Shown: one piece after another, positions 33,148 through 42,241 of the stretch
Position numbering within the stretch: the stretch's first letter is position 1
How the letters are laid out: every line of letters begins with the position of its first letter
Origin: Bradyrhizobium sp. CSA207
Lineage (GTDB): Bacteria; Pseudomonadota; Alphaproteobacteria; Rhizobiales; Xanthobacteraceae
NCBI RefSeq assembly: GCF_029051685.1
Contig: NZ_JAACFT010000021.1
Coordinates: forward strand, 95,308-159,307
Length of the DNA: 64,000 nucleotides
Direction of reading: 5' to 3'
Program-made: the position numbers and the translations under genes
The notes under the pieces: model-generated
The model's database searches: none
The model's input: the letters and a program-made list of their open reading frames with translations, nothing else
Told to the model about the DNA's origin: nothing

Positions 33148-33423
33148 TCAGCTGCATAGCTGGACGCGCGACCGTTTGACGGTGGACGATACGACCCGAT
33201 CGTAGGTTTCGAGTGCCGCATCCGTCGCCAACCTGACCATTTCGCGGTAAGCAGCCTCGTTCACTTGAGTGAAACTGTCGCGGATTGCTTCGGCCAACTC
33301 TGCTTCGGTGACCGATGATCGATTTGGCTCTGCTTGTCTCGTAAGGTGGCTATACAGATTGAGACGGTACGCCTCGGTCGAAAGTTGCCAGGCCCAATCT
33401 TCGAGATTTAGTTGTTCAATCAT
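33148..33423 (-). CDS. Hypothetical protein
   Basis: 91 residues from ATG 33423: 'MIEQLNLEDWAWQLSTEAYRLNLYSHL', 'TEAELAEAIRDSFTQVNEAAYREMVRLATDAAL'. It is mostly helical, cytoplasmic, and of no known family. The composition and the start context favour a true small gene, but no neighbour gives a role. Confidence 0.45.
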   Translation of the reverse strand: MIEQLNLEDWAWQLSTEAYRLNLYSHLTRQAEPNRSSVTEAELAEAIRDSFTQVNEAAYREMVRLATDAALETYDRVVSSTVKRSRVQLCS

Positions 33424-33617
33424 CGGCACTATGCAGAACCGGTGGGATGGGAAGGTATGACACCCGCGGGCAAGGAGCAGATAGCGGATGCAGATCGATA
33501 AAAACACCAACCGCGGTTGGCCCAATACGTCTTGTTCTGCCCTCGCCGTTTTTCAGCTCCATTGACTTCCAAGGCCGCAGCGATTGACGATATCCACTGT
33601 TGGGCAACCTGGATGCC

Positions 33618-34388
33618 TTAGTGCATGATCTGCTTCAGGAACGCACGAGTGCGCTCGTGCCTGGGATTCGAGAAGAACTCGTGAGGCAAGCCCTCTTCAA
33701 TAATCACACCAGCATCCATGAACACCACTCTGTCCGCAACGCTTCGTGCAAAGCCCATCTCGTGAGTTACACATACCATCGTCATCCCTTCGCGTGCGAG
33801 TGAGACCATCACGTCGAGCACTTCCTGGACCATCTCTGGATCTAGAGCTGACGTCGGCTCGTCGAACAGCATGACTTTTGGCTTCATGCAGAGCGCCCGG
33901 GCAATCGCAACGCGCTGCTGCTGTCCACCCGAGAGCTGGCTTGGATACTTGTCCGCATGCTCGACGATCCGCACCCGTTCCAGATACTGCCGTGCTGTCG
34001 CTTCGGCTTCCGGCTTTGGCAGCTTGCGGATTTTGATTGGCGCGATCATCAAGTTCTGAAGCACGGTGAGATGCGGAAACAGGTTGAACTGCTGGAATAC
34101 CATTCCGACGTCGCGGCGCACTACATCCACATTTTTCGTGGTATGATCGAGTTCAACGCCGCTGACGATGATCTTGCCGTCGCGATGTTCTTCGAGCCGG
34201 TTGATGCAGCGGATCATGGTCGATTTTCCCGACCCCGAAGGACCGCAGACCACCACGCGTTCGCCGCGCGCGACGCGGAAGTTGATGTCCTTCAGCACCT
34301 GAGTACTACCGTACCACTTGCTCACCCCAGTCATCTCGATCATTGGCGCGGCTGCGGCGGCAACTGTCAAATCAGGCTTGCTCATCAT
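33618..34388 (-). CDS. Polar amino-acid-type ABC transporter ATPase
   Basis: 256 residues, GlnQ/HisP family. Walker A GPSGSGKST, signature LSGGQQQRVAIARAL, Walker B VMLFDEPTSALDPE, and the His switch in 'VCVTHEM' are all present. It energises uptake by the two permeases encoded upstream. It is the last gene of the ureide-type operon and follows the SDR gene by about 15 bp. Confidence 0.94.
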   Translation of the reverse strand: MMSKPDLTVAAAAAPMIEMTGVSKWYGSTQVLKDINFRVARGERVVVCGPSGSGKSTMIRCINRLEEHRDGKIIVSGVELDHTTKNVDVVRRDVGMVFQQFNLFPHLTVLQNLMIAPIKIRKLPKPEAEATARQYLERVRIVEHADKYPSQLSGGQQQRVAIARALCMKPKVMLFDEPTSALDPEMVQEVLDVMVSLAREGMTMVCVTHEMGFARSVADRVVFMDAGVIIEEGLPHEFFSNPRHERTRAFLKQIMH

Positions 34389-34403
34389 CGAGATCTCCAG
34401 GAC

Positions 34404-35180
34404 TCACGCGGCCATCCAGCCGCCATCGACCAGAATGTTCTCACCGGTGATGAAGGTTGCATCGTCCGAGGCCAGAAAAAGTGCGGCGCCGGCGACATCG
34501 TCCGGCGCGCCCAGGCGCGGCATCGGCGTGCGGCTACGTGAGTAATCCATCCAGCGTGTTTCTGCGGCGCGTCCCGACTTGCCCGTCACGATCTTGCCGG
34601 GTGCCACCGCATTGCAGACGATATGATTCCGCGCATAATCGGCGGCGATCTGCCGGGTGATGTAAACTACGCCGGCCTTCGAGGTGCCATAGGCGATATC
34701 CTCCGGACAGGCGATCATGCCGTGCTGAGACGAGATATTGACAATCCGGCCGCGCACGCCGTTGCGCGCCTCCTGTCCCAGCATTGCGCCGACAGCAGCC
34801 TTGCTCATCAAGAATACGCCAGTGAGATTAACTGCAAAGGCGCGGTTCCATTCGTCAAGGCTGGTCTCGAGCAAGGGTTTGCCGATGCCGATGGCGGCAT
34901 TGTTAACGAGACCATCGAGCCGCCCGAACGTCTCCACAGCCAGCGCAACCGCCTGTTGAGTTTCGCTTTCGGACGACACGTCGGTGCGGATGAACTCTGC
35001 CTCGTGCCCGGCTGCCCGCAGCCGATCGATGGTTGGAACACCGCCTTCACGCACGTCGGTGGTGACATCGGCCAGCACCAGCCGTGCGCCTTCGGCCGCA
35101 AAGCGGAAGGCGATCGCGCGCCCGATTCCAGACGATGCGCCTGTGATCACGATCGATTTGCCAAGTAGTCGCCCGGTCAT
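34404..35180 (-). CDS. Short-chain dehydrogenase/reductase
   Basis: 258 residues, classical SDR. The cofactor motif TGASSGIG is at the start, NNAAIG in the middle, the catalytic Ser in 'IVNISSQHG' and YGTSK as the Tyr-Lys pair. The C-terminal 'GENILVDGGWMA' is typical. It starts within the stop of the epimerase gene (ATGA), so it is co-translated with it. It probably oxidises a hydroxyl group of the imported compound. Confidence 0.92.
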   Translation of the reverse strand: MTGRLLGKSIVITGASSGIGRAIAFRFAAEGARLVLADVTTDVREGGVPTIDRLRAAGHEAEFIRTDVSSESETQQAVALAVETFGRLDGLVNNAAIGIGKPLLETSLDEWNRAFAVNLTGVFLMSKAAVGAMLGQEARNGVRGRIVNISSQHGMIACPEDIAYGTSKAGVVYITRQIAADYARNHIVCNAVAPGKIVTGKSGRAAETRWMDYSRSRTPMPRLGAPDDVAGAALFLASDDATFITGENILVDGGWMAA

Positions 35181-36172
35181 GACGCGCCCCCGGAAGTTCT
35201 GCCGTTCAGCCCCATCCAAGATAAATAGTCAGCGGCGGCCTCGCTCACCGGAAAGGCCGGGCTGAACCCGGTGTCACGGGTAAGACGCGCGATGCTCAAT
35301 GGCGCGCGATCGACGGGCAGGTTGTAGACGATGCCGGCGGTCTCACTCGATGCGGCGTACCGCCAACGGAAATCCGGAAAGCGAGCCTCCAACGTGCGAC
35401 ACCAGCTCGGCACGTCTGACAGGCAGCCGCCACCGACGTGATAAATCGCATGGCCGAGGCCCTCACCCATGGCGACTGCAGCGATACCGGCGGCGGCATC
35501 ACGCGAGTAGATCCAGTCGGCACGCATCGCACGCGGTAGCACTGCCTCGTGACCAGACTGGAGTGCCCGCAGGACCTGGTGGTGCGGGCTGAGCGCATCT
35601 CGCACCGGGGTCGGCAATTCCCAAGGACCATAGACGGGGCCGAGCCGGACAATTCGTGTGTCGCAGCCGTGGAGATGCGCGATCCTGATCGCCGCCTGTT
35701 CCGCCGCAAGCTTGCTGATACCGTAGAGTGCGGCTGGCGCCGGATGGCTGATCGCTTCCTCGAAATAGCCGGACGGGGCGGGTGCAGAAAAACCGTAGAC
35801 GGCAACAGAACTCACCGCGACGATACGTCGAATTCCGCCATGCGCGATCGCGCGCTCCATCAGGTTGATTGTACCGCCGACATTGACATCGACGATCCGG
35901 CGAGCATCCGTACGTTCACGCTGCTCATTCGATGTCACTGCGGCCGCGTGGACTACGCGGTCGATTGGCGCAGCCGCCAGCGCCGTGTCGAGATCGGTTT
36001 GGCACGTGACATCGCCGTTGACGCAGACGGCGCCTGCAAGCTCAGATCGCGCCAGCAGCTCCATCGGAGCCGGCGCCAAGTCGAACAGCACGACACGCTG
36101 GCCCGTCGCCAGCAAACGCTCCGCGAGCGCGAGTCCGATGAATCCGGCACCGCCCGTGATCAACGTGGCCAT
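35177..36172 (-). CDS. NAD-dependent epimerase/dehydratase
   Basis: 331 residues of extended SDR type: 'LITGGAGFIGLALAERLL' cofactor fold, 'VAVSSVAVYG', and the YGISK catalytic Tyr/Lys. It probably acts on a sugar-like or polyol substrate. It lies 3 nt after the permease gene and overlaps the SDR start. Its presence in an operon with allantoinase-like and ureidoglycolate lyase-like genes is unusual. Confidence 0.9.
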   Translation of the reverse strand: MATLITGGAGFIGLALAERLLATGQRVVLFDLAPAPMELLARSELAGAVCVNGDVTCQTDLDTALAAAPIDRVVHAAAVTSNEQRERTDARRIVDVNVGGTINLMERAIAHGGIRRIVAVSSVAVYGFSAPAPSGYFEEAISHPAPAALYGISKLAAEQAAIRIAHLHGCDTRIVRLGPVYGPWELPTPVRDALSPHHQVLRALQSGHEAVLPRAMRADWIYSRDAAAGIAAVAMGEGLGHAIYHVGGGCLSDVPSWCRTLEARFPDFRWRYAASSETAGIVYNLPVDRAPLSIARLTRDTGFSPAFPVSEAAADYLSWMGLNGRTSGGAS

Positions 36173-36175
36173 GGC

Positions 36176-36847
36176 TTACCGTGCTACCAGTGCTTGCCGC
36201 TCCAGACGCGCCACCCAACGCGCGATCGGATACAGCAGGACGAAGAAAATCACCGCCGCCGCCATCAGCGGCGTCGGATTGTAGGTCTGCTCTTGAGCGA
36301 CGCGTGCCGAGCGCAGCAGTTCTGGCAGCGCGACTAGCGCACCGATCGAGGTGGCCTTGATCAGCTCCAGTGAATTGCTGGCCAGCGGCGCTAGCACATT
36401 GCGTATCGCCTGCGGCAGGACGATGTAGAGCACGACATGCAGCGGCTTGAAGCCGAGCGCACGCGCTGCCTCGTACTGACCTCGAGGCACGGACGCAATC
36501 CCGGCGCGAAAAATTTCGCCGTAATAGCCGGAATTGTTAAGCACGATCGCGAGAATGGCAGCAGCAAATCCGCCCAGGGTCAACCCGAGAAACGGCAGGC
36601 CATAGAACACGAGGATCAGGAGCACTACCACCGGAAATGCCCGGAAGACATCGATGTAGATCAGCAAAGCGACGTTCAGCCAGCGATGGTGGAAGCTGTA
36701 GGCTACTGCGATGGAAAGACCTAACAGAAGACCTAGCGGCAGGGCCACCAGCGCCAGGGTCAGGGTGTAAAGCAGGCCCTGCAACAACAGCGGATAGACC
36801 CGCATCAGCGCGTCGATGTCGGCAAAATTGTCCAGCAGCGCCTGCAT
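36176..36847 (-). CDS. Amino-acid ABC transporter permease (HisM/GlnP type)
   Basis: 223 residues, several membrane spans, with the permease EAA loop 'GQYEAARALGFKPLHVVLYIVLPQAIRNVLAP'. It pairs with the similar permease encoded just upstream to form the membrane channel of the importer. Confidence 0.92.
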   Translation of the reverse strand: MQALLDNFADIDALMRVYPLLLQGLLYTLTLALVALPLGLLLGLSIAVAYSFHHRWLNVALLIYIDVFRAFPVVVLLILVFYGLPFLGLTLGGFAAAILAIVLNNSGYYGEIFRAGIASVPRGQYEAARALGFKPLHVVLYIVLPQAIRNVLAPLASNSLELIKATSIGALVALPELLRSARVAQEQTYNPTPLMAAAVIFFVLLYPIARWVARLERQALVAR

Positions 36848-36856
36848 GGTATCCTC

Positions 36857-37528
36857 TCATCGTCCCTGCGCTGATCGCCGCTCGATCCATCGGCTGGCAA
36901 CTACGAGCGGCAGAAAGAACAGCACATAAAAGGCCGCGGCGAGCGTCAGTGGCGAGGGGTTCGCGACAATCGCAGTCACGCTCTGCGCCTGCCCCAGGGT
37001 CTCCGGCAATGACACCGCGGTGCCCAGTGCAGTGCCCTTGCTGATCGAGATCGCCCGGTTGGTCAAAAGCGGCACCGACAGCCGGAAGGCCTGAGGCAGA
37101 ATGATTTGCAGCAACGTGCGTACCCGACCAAATCCGAGAGCGCTCGCTGCATCCCATTGTCCGCGCGGCACCGCCATGATGGCCGACCAGAAGATCTCGC
37201 TGCTGAACGCCGACAACACCATGGCCAGCGACAGCACCGTGGTCACGAATGGCGAGAGGGTGAGACCCACGTACGGCAAGCCGAAATAGATGAACACGAT
37301 GATGACGAGTTGTGGCAACGTCCGCAGCACGTCCACGTAAACAACGATCAACGCGTTCAACAGCCGCAGGTTGGCACAACGAAGCAGCGCTAACAGCAAC
37401 CCGGTCGCGATGCCGAACGCGATAATCAGCAGCGCGACGGCGACCGTCACGCGAAAGCCCGCCAGCACGTCCGGAAACGCGAGCGCGATGACCTTCGGAT
37501 TGAAATAGTACTCGAGAATGCGGTCCAT
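36857..37528 (-). CDS. Amino-acid ABC transporter permease (HisQ/GlnP type)
   Basis: 223 residues with a multi-span layout and EAA loop 'GQWDAASALGFGRVRTLLQIILPQAFRLSVP'. It is the first of two related permeases; the two proteins have identical length and are paralogous. It lies 54 bp downstream of the substrate-binding protein gene. Confidence 0.92.
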   Translation of the reverse strand: MDRILEYYFNPKVIALAFPDVLAGFRVTVAVALLIIAFGIATGLLLALLRCANLRLLNALIVVYVDVLRTLPQLVIIVFIYFGLPYVGLTLSPFVTTVLSLAMVLSAFSSEIFWSAIMAVPRGQWDAASALGFGRVRTLLQIILPQAFRLSVPLLTNRAISISKGTALGTAVSLPETLGQAQSVTAIVANPSPLTLAAAFYVLFFLPLVVASRWIERRSAQGR

Positions 37529-37582
37529 CGGCTGTCACCAAGTGGCGGTCGGACCGCCCTGCGATCCGGCTCTCGTGCCTGG

Positions 37583-38455
37583 CTACTTCTTGCACGCCGG
37601 AATGTGGGCGGCCGGCTCGAAGCCTTTGAAGCCGGGAGGCCCGTAGCCGAAAAACACCGTCTCGATCGCCGAGCCGGCATCCGGAGCGGCCCCGTACCAC
37701 TTCTCGTGCAGCTTGCGCAGCCGCCCATCGAGTTTCATGCATTCAATCACGCTCTCGACCTTGTTGCGATACTCGATGTCCTCCAAACGGAACGCATAGG
37801 CGAAGTTGCGGCCGTTGAAGTCCTTGTAGCCAACCTTGATCGTTTTGTTCTGGCTGGCCGCATACACCGTCGTCGGAATTTCGTTCAGCGCGGTGAACGC
37901 GCGCCGGGTCAGCACGGCCTGCACGCTGTCCGGAAAGGTATCGTAACGCTGCACCTCGAACCCGAACTTTTCGGCATTCGCGGTCGCCCAGGTGTCTGAG
38001 ATCGTGCCGCGATTCACTGCCACCGCCTTGCCCTTTAGATCGTCAAAGCCTTTCATTTCGTCGGCGGCACGGACCAGAAAGCCGTTTCCGGTGGTAAATA
38101 GCGGTTCGGTATAGAGCATCCGCTCGGATCGTTCGGCTGTCAGGTTGAGCGGGTTGACCAGGAATTCGACCCGCTTGGCAAACAACGCCGCAAACAGCCC
38201 TGAGAAGTTGATGTCGACGATTTCGACCTTCGAACGGCCGAGTTCCTTACCGATCTCGTTAATGAGATCTACGCCGAAGCCCTCGGGTCCGTTCGCTCCT
38301 CGGACCATCCATGGCGCGACACCAAAATCGGACGCGACCACCAGCGGCTTATCGGAGGGATGATCTGCCTCCTGAGCGTGAGCCGGGTTCCAGCCCGCGA
38401 CCTGGATCCCGGCTAGGATCAAGGCGATTACAAGATGCTTCGATCGGAGCGTCAT
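37583..38455 (-). CDS. Periplasmic substrate-binding protein (family 3)
   Basis: 290 residues. A signal peptide is clear (basic start, hydrophobic 'LVIALILAGIQVAG', cleavage near AHA-QE). The mature protein shows family-3 solute-binding features: 'GFGVDLINEIGKELGRSKVEIVDINFSGLFAAL', 'FDDLKGKAVAVNRGTISD', 'EKWYG' near the end. It feeds the two permeases downstream. The ligand is probably a polar, amino-acid- or ureide-like compound. Confidence 0.92.
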   Translation of the reverse strand: MTLRSKHLVIALILAGIQVAGWNPAHAQEADHPSDKPLVVASDFGVAPWMVRGANGPEGFGVDLINEIGKELGRSKVEIVDINFSGLFAALFAKRVEFLVNPLNLTAERSERMLYTEPLFTTGNGFLVRAADEMKGFDDLKGKAVAVNRGTISDTWATANAEKFGFEVQRYDTFPDSVQAVLTRRAFTALNEIPTTVYAASQNKTIKVGYKDFNGRNFAYAFRLEDIEYRNKVESVIECMKLDGRLRKLHEKWYGAAPDAGSAIETVFFGYGPPGFKGFEPAAHIPACKK

Positions 38456-38474
38456 CGGTCGGGTCCTTCCATGC

Positions 38475-39392
38475 TCAAGGTTTCACGGGTTGTGCGGGAT
38501 GCGTGGCAATCCAATGCCGGGCAATGTCGGCGCGCCGGCAAATCCAGACCGCATCACGCTTGGCGACGTGGTCGAGAAACCGCGCGAGGCCCGCAGCCCG
38601 ACCCGGATGGCCGGCGATCCGGGTGTGCAGGCCCACCGACATCAGCTTCGGCGCGCTTGCGCCTTCGGCATGAAGCATGTCGAAGGCATCTTTCAGATAG
38701 ACGAAGAAATCGTCAGCCGTCGTCATCGCGCCACGGATGAACTTGGCGTCGTTGTTCACAAGACCATAGGGGACGATCAGATGCGGCTTGCCCGCGGCGG
38801 TGGTCCAGTACGGCAGCTCGTCATTGTAGGCGTCGGAATCGTAAAGGAAGCCACCCTCCTCGGCCACCAGCCGGCGGGTGTTCACGCCCGCGCCGTAGCG
38901 GCAATACCAGCCGAGCGGCCGCTCACCGGTCGTCCGGGTGAGACTCGCAATCGTCTTTCTGATCCGCTCGCGCTCCTCATCTTCGCGGAGATGCTGATGC
39001 CGCTCCCAGCGCCAGCCATGGGCGCACACATCGTATCCATGCTCACGGATGGCCGCGGCCGCCTCCGGGTTGCGCTCCAGCGCGAGGGCGCAACCCATCA
39101 CGGTGGCGGTCATGCCGCGCTCCGCGAGTAACCGAATCAGCCGCCAGAAGCCGACGCGGCTGCCATATTCGAACATCGATTCCGCAGCGAGATCCCGTCC
39201 CTCAAAGCCGCCCCCGCCCTCCGTCAGCGCCGTCTCGGTGATGCCGTCGCCATCAGCAAACGACGCCTCCGACCCTTCCTCATAATTGATGCAGATATTG
39301 AGCGCGACGCGCGCAGAGCCAGGCCATTTCGGATCCGGCGGATTACGTCCATAGCCGATGAAATCGCGATCGTGATCAGCCTGCGCGGGCAT
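38475..39392 (-). CDS. Polysaccharide-deacetylase-fold hydrolase, PuuE allantoinase type
   Basis: 305 residues. Closest in feel to cofactor-independent allantoinase PuuE: 'IGYGRNPPDPKWPGSARVALNICINYEEGSE', 'ESMFEYGSRVGFWRL', 'ICAHGWRWE'-like 'VCAHGWRWERHQHL' and 'GLHTRIAGHPGRA'. It should hydrolyse an amide or ureide ring or chain. It follows the ureidoglycolate lyase-like gene by 13 bp. No allantoate amidohydrolase is in the operon, so a full allantoin pathway is not shown. Confidence 0.88.
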   Translation of the reverse strand: MPAQADHDRDFIGYGRNPPDPKWPGSARVALNICINYEEGSEASFADGDGITETALTEGGGGFEGRDLAAESMFEYGSRVGFWRLIRLLAERGMTATVMGCALALERNPEAAAAIREHGYDVCAHGWRWERHQHLREDEERERIRKTIASLTRTTGERPLGWYCRYGAGVNTRRLVAEEGGFLYDSDAYNDELPYWTTAAGKPHLIVPYGLVNNDAKFIRGAMTTADDFFVYLKDAFDMLHAEGASAPKLMSVGLHTRIAGHPGRAAGLARFLDHVAKRDAVWICRRADIARHWIATHPAQPVKP

Positions 39393-39405
39393 GGTGGTTT
39401 GCCTC

Positions 39406-39912
39406 CTATAAGCGTGCTGGCGGCATTACGATGGTCACCGCGACATCGAGACCGAAGAACACGTCATCGTCGTGCAGGCCGGTTACCCCCATCGCCACCG
39501 CAAACTCCATGGGGGCGTCGAGCACAGTCATCGGATGATGCCACACATTGCGCGCGTAAGTGACGACCTGGTCAGGGCTCGCGATGAACCCGCGCAGCAT
39601 GGTCAGGTCAGGATCACCGTCCGGTGCGGCTGAGCAGACCACGGCCAAATAGCGCGCGGAGCCGAGCGGCACGAAGGTCTGCGCGGAATACGGGTGCCGC
39701 TCTAGCATGGTAGCTCGCAACGGGAGCCGTCCCAACGTCACCGCTCCGCTGATCCAAAGCGAGAACGATTTTGCCTCGTCCGCACGGTTCTGCATGGTCG
39801 GAAGGTAACGCCTTCGCTCGCCGGTCGGACGCGAAGCCACGTCGCCGAAAGGAGCAAAGGCCGCGGCGGACAGCGGCTCGAGCGAAACCGTATACGAAGG
39901 AGAATCGTTCAT
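39406..39912 (-). CDS. Ureidoglycolate lyase-like protein (AllA family)
   Basis: 168 residues from ATG 39912. Family marks: 'LERHPYSAQTFVPLGSARYLAVV', 'GFIASPDQVVTYARNVWHHPMTVLD', a cupin-like barrel with the conserved WHHP. AllA releases urea from ureidoglycolate, giving glyoxylate. A longer start at 39948 is possible, but the palindrome at 39949-39963 fits better as an operator in front of the shorter gene. It is the first gene of the eight-gene operon ending at 33618. Confidence 0.85.
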   Translation of the reverse strand: MNDSPSYTVSLEPLSAAAFAPFGDVASRPTGERRRYLPTMQNRADEAKSFSLWISGAVTLGRLPLRATMLERHPYSAQTFVPLGSARYLAVVCSAAPDGDPDLTMLRGFIASPDQVVTYARNVWHHPMTVLDAPMEFAVAMGVTGLHDDDVFFGLDVAVTIVMPPARL

Positions 39913-39948
39913 GGAGTTGATGTCCCGGCGCCGGTCAGACTTGCCCAT

Positions 39949-39963
39949 TATACCAGCGGTATA
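39949..39963. promoter_or_regulatory. GntR-type operator upstream of the ureide operon
   Basis: TATACC AGC GGTATA: perfect 6-nt arms, resembling TGGTATACCA sites used by FCD-type GntR regulators. It lies 36 bp upstream of the AllA-like ATG and 145 bp after the gntR stop, so it is a good candidate site for that regulator. Confidence 0.55.
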
Positions 39964-40107
39964 CCATTGGCCTTACCGTTATCGCTTTGTCAAGGTCGCA
40001 AACAGCGACCGCCGCGCACATCGGCGGCAATCGAAGGCGAAAAATCGAGCAGAATGCGGCGCGGCTGAACAGGCCTGCGCTGGCCAGGAACCTTACAGCG
40101 ATGGCGA

Positions 40108-40848
40108 TCAGCCGTGACTGTCGGGAAGGAATATCCCGAACGTCTCCAGCATGCCCTGGCGGACATTGGTGAGATGCTGGATCATGGCATGGCGCGCCAC
40201 CGCCGCGTCACGCTTGATGATGGCGTCAACAATGGCAAGATGCTCGCGACACGCCGGCAACAGACGTTCGGGACGCCGCTCCACGTTGCACATCCTGATC
40301 TTGCGGCGGGTCTCTCCGATCAGGGCGGCAAGAGAGCGATTGCCGCAATGACTGGCGATCTGATCATGGATCTCGTCATCCAGCGTCCAGTGCTTGGCCT
40401 TGGTGATCTCAGCGGTGGACAGGATCTTCTCAAGGCTAGCCTTGATCGGCTGCAGCACATCGAGGCTGATACGGGTCGCGGCAAGCGAGGCCGCCTCGCT
40501 TTCGAGAATGAGTCGCAGATGGATTAATTCAAGCAATTCGGCGATACCGATATTGCGAACAATCACCGAGCCATTCGAAAGTTGTTCCAGCCGACCCTCG
40601 CCGAGCAGACGGCTGATTCCGGCACGCAGCGGAGTACGCGACACCTTAAGGCGAAGCGCTAAGCGTCGCTCCTCGATCACCTCACCCGGCGCAAGTTGCC
40701 GCGATTCAATCAAGTCTAGAAGCTTTCGATAGGTCGCCTCGGTGACGCTACCGTCCGACCGCAGACGCCTCGGTGCCTCTGCCGCTGCTGCGCGCAGGGC
40801 AGTCGTTGCGGATTGGCGCCTGCGCGCGGTCGACTTGGTCACGTTCAT
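40108..40848 (-). CDS. GntR-family (FadR/FCD) transcriptional regulator
   Basis: 246 residues. N-terminal winged helix ('EATYRKLLDLIESRQLAPGEVIEERRLALRLKVSRTPLRAGISRLL') and a C-terminal FCD ligand domain with metal-binding-type residues ('DDEIHDQIASHCGNRSL', 'CREHLAIVDAI'). It is transcribed in the same direction as the ureide operon, 196 bp upstream. It is expected to control that operon via the TATACC-N3-GGTATA site. Confidence 0.92.
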   Translation of the reverse strand: MNVTKSTARRRQSATTALRAAAAEAPRRLRSDGSVTEATYRKLLDLIESRQLAPGEVIEERRLALRLKVSRTPLRAGISRLLGEGRLEQLSNGSVIVRNIGIAELLELIHLRLILESEAASLAATRISLDVLQPIKASLEKILSTAEITKAKHWTLDDEIHDQIASHCGNRSLAALIGETRRKIRMCNVERRPERLLPACREHLAIVDAIIKRDAAVARHAMIQHLTNVRQGMLETFGIFLPDSHG

Positions 40849-41519
40849 TCCTCGGGGCGCCGTTCGCCAACGACAAATTGATAGTCATGCAATTGCGACT
40901 TGTCGAGATGCATCGCGTCGGGCTTATGCTGGATCGAGCAGGACAATAGGAGCTGCGAAACCCACCGCTGCAGCGCCGCATGTTGCTACCACCGGCATTT
41001 GCTGCGCAAGCAACCTTGGCTCTGGTTTTACCATGAACCACGTGTATCCGAATGGAATACCACGGGTGTGAGCCTCGCGGCCGTACGTCAGCTGGCGTGC
41101 TGCCAGACCCAACGGACCAGCCGACCATCGATTTCCATGGCCTGTATGACCATCCGCCGCTCGCGATTCGTCGCCTCCGACATCGTTTAACGCCCCGCGG
41201 GTGACTGACGCGAGGGACTTAGCACCAGCGATTTCGACTCTTCGAGCCGCAACACCCACATCATGAACGAAAGCAGCCGGTTCGGGACGTGCCGGGAATC
41301 AGTCGGTGCAAAACGTACGGGTAAGCCTTTAGTTTTGCTCGAAAACGGCCGATCACGCACCTATAGTCGCGCCCAATAAATGCAAAGCAATTACTGGCAG
41401 CAAGTTAGCGGGCCGTCTGGGCTCCGTTCCAGTGGGAACCAACTTGCTGCCCGTGCCGACTTGGGGGCAGAGCGTGGCAGAGAGTATCGAGGCAACTAAG
41501 GTTGCCGGTGAAGTTAGGG
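40849..41519. other. No recognisable gene
   Basis: About 670 bp between the GntR gene and a small hypothetical gene. Open frames on both strands lack motifs or good ribosome sites. It should contain the gntR promoter; I see no clear repeats. Confidence 0.4.
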
Positions 41520-41792
41520 TCAATTGCGCCGCGTCAGGTATGGGTTGCGGACGGCCGGATCGTCGGCGTGGCGGTCGATATATTCCATTCCCGCTTTCAG
41601 AGCCAGAAACATCGTTGCGCCGCTCGAGCCAGGATGCACTTCTTGAAGCGACATCGAGCTATTCTTGAAATCGCAAATCCACGGCTTGTCCGGAAGTTGC
41701 CCATCCCTTTCGCGCCATGGCCCGGACTTCGCCAGAACCAGATGCGGGTAACGGTTGATCAAATCGTCCACGAGAGATTCATAGTCAGACAT
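41520..41792 (-). CDS. Small hypothetical protein downstream of vapBC
   Basis: 90 residues with an ideal Shine-Dalgarno (AGGAG, 5-6 nt spacing). 'MSDYESLVDDLINRYPHLVLAKSGPW', 'KPWICDFKNSSMSLQEVHPGSSGATMFLALKAGMEYI'. No known family. It lies 50 bp after vapC on the same strand and may be co-transcribed with it. Confidence 0.65.
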   Translation of the reverse strand: MSDYESLVDDLINRYPHLVLAKSGPWRERDGQLPDKPWICDFKNSSMSLQEVHPGSSGATMFLALKAGMEYIDRHADDPAVRNPYLTRRN

Positions 41793-41842
41793 CTTGGCTC
41801 CTGATCATTCTACGGACCGTCTTCAGATCATCCTGACCTCAG

Positions 41843-42241
41843 TCAGACCCAGTTCTCGACTCTAACCCCCGGCATGCGAGTAAACTCGCGCATGTTGTTA
41901 GTAACGATGATCAATCCTTCGCTGCGGGCATGTCCACCGATCTGCATGTCATGCGGACCACAGGGCGTTCCCACTCGCTCGAGTTCTGCCCGGACCTGAC
42001 CGTAATGCGCGGCCGCCTTGTCCGCAAATGGCAGCACGTCAAGACGCGCCACGAAATGCTCGATAGCCGTTAGATTGTCGGCGCGGCGTGCGGATTTCTC
42101 TGCGCCATAATGCAATTCGCCAAGCGTGATGCTTGAGATACAGAGTTGTTCGGCCAGAGCATTGAACTTTTCGCGTAGTTCCAGTGGATAGTTCTTTATG
42201 ACGTAGATGCAGATGTTCGTGTCGAGCATATAGGTGAGCAT
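41843..42241 (-). CDS. vapC: VapC PIN-domain RNase toxin
   Basis: 132 residues. The PIN core is complete: 'YMLDTNICIYVIKNYP' (Asp), 'ISSITLGELHYGAEKS' (Glu), 'CGPHDMQIGGHARSEGLIIVTNNMREFTRMPGV' (later acidic residues, NxxEF). In 'GPHDMQIGGHA' the usual I-A-A is changed to I-G-G, a small variation. Its ATG overlaps the vapB stop (ATGA). It probably cleaves tRNA or rRNA. Confidence 0.93.
   Translation of the reverse strand: MLTYMLDTNICIYVIKNYPLELREKFNALAEQLCISSITLGELHYGAEKSARRADNLTAIEHFVARLDVLPFADKAAAHYGQVRAELERVGTPCGPHDMQIGGHARSEGLIIVTNNMREFTRMPGVRVENWV

Noticed and set aside
34404..40848. Complete allantoin degradation operon
   Set aside because: Allantoate amidohydrolase, (S)-ureidoglycolate steps and urease are not present; only allantoinase-like and AllA-like genes are seen.
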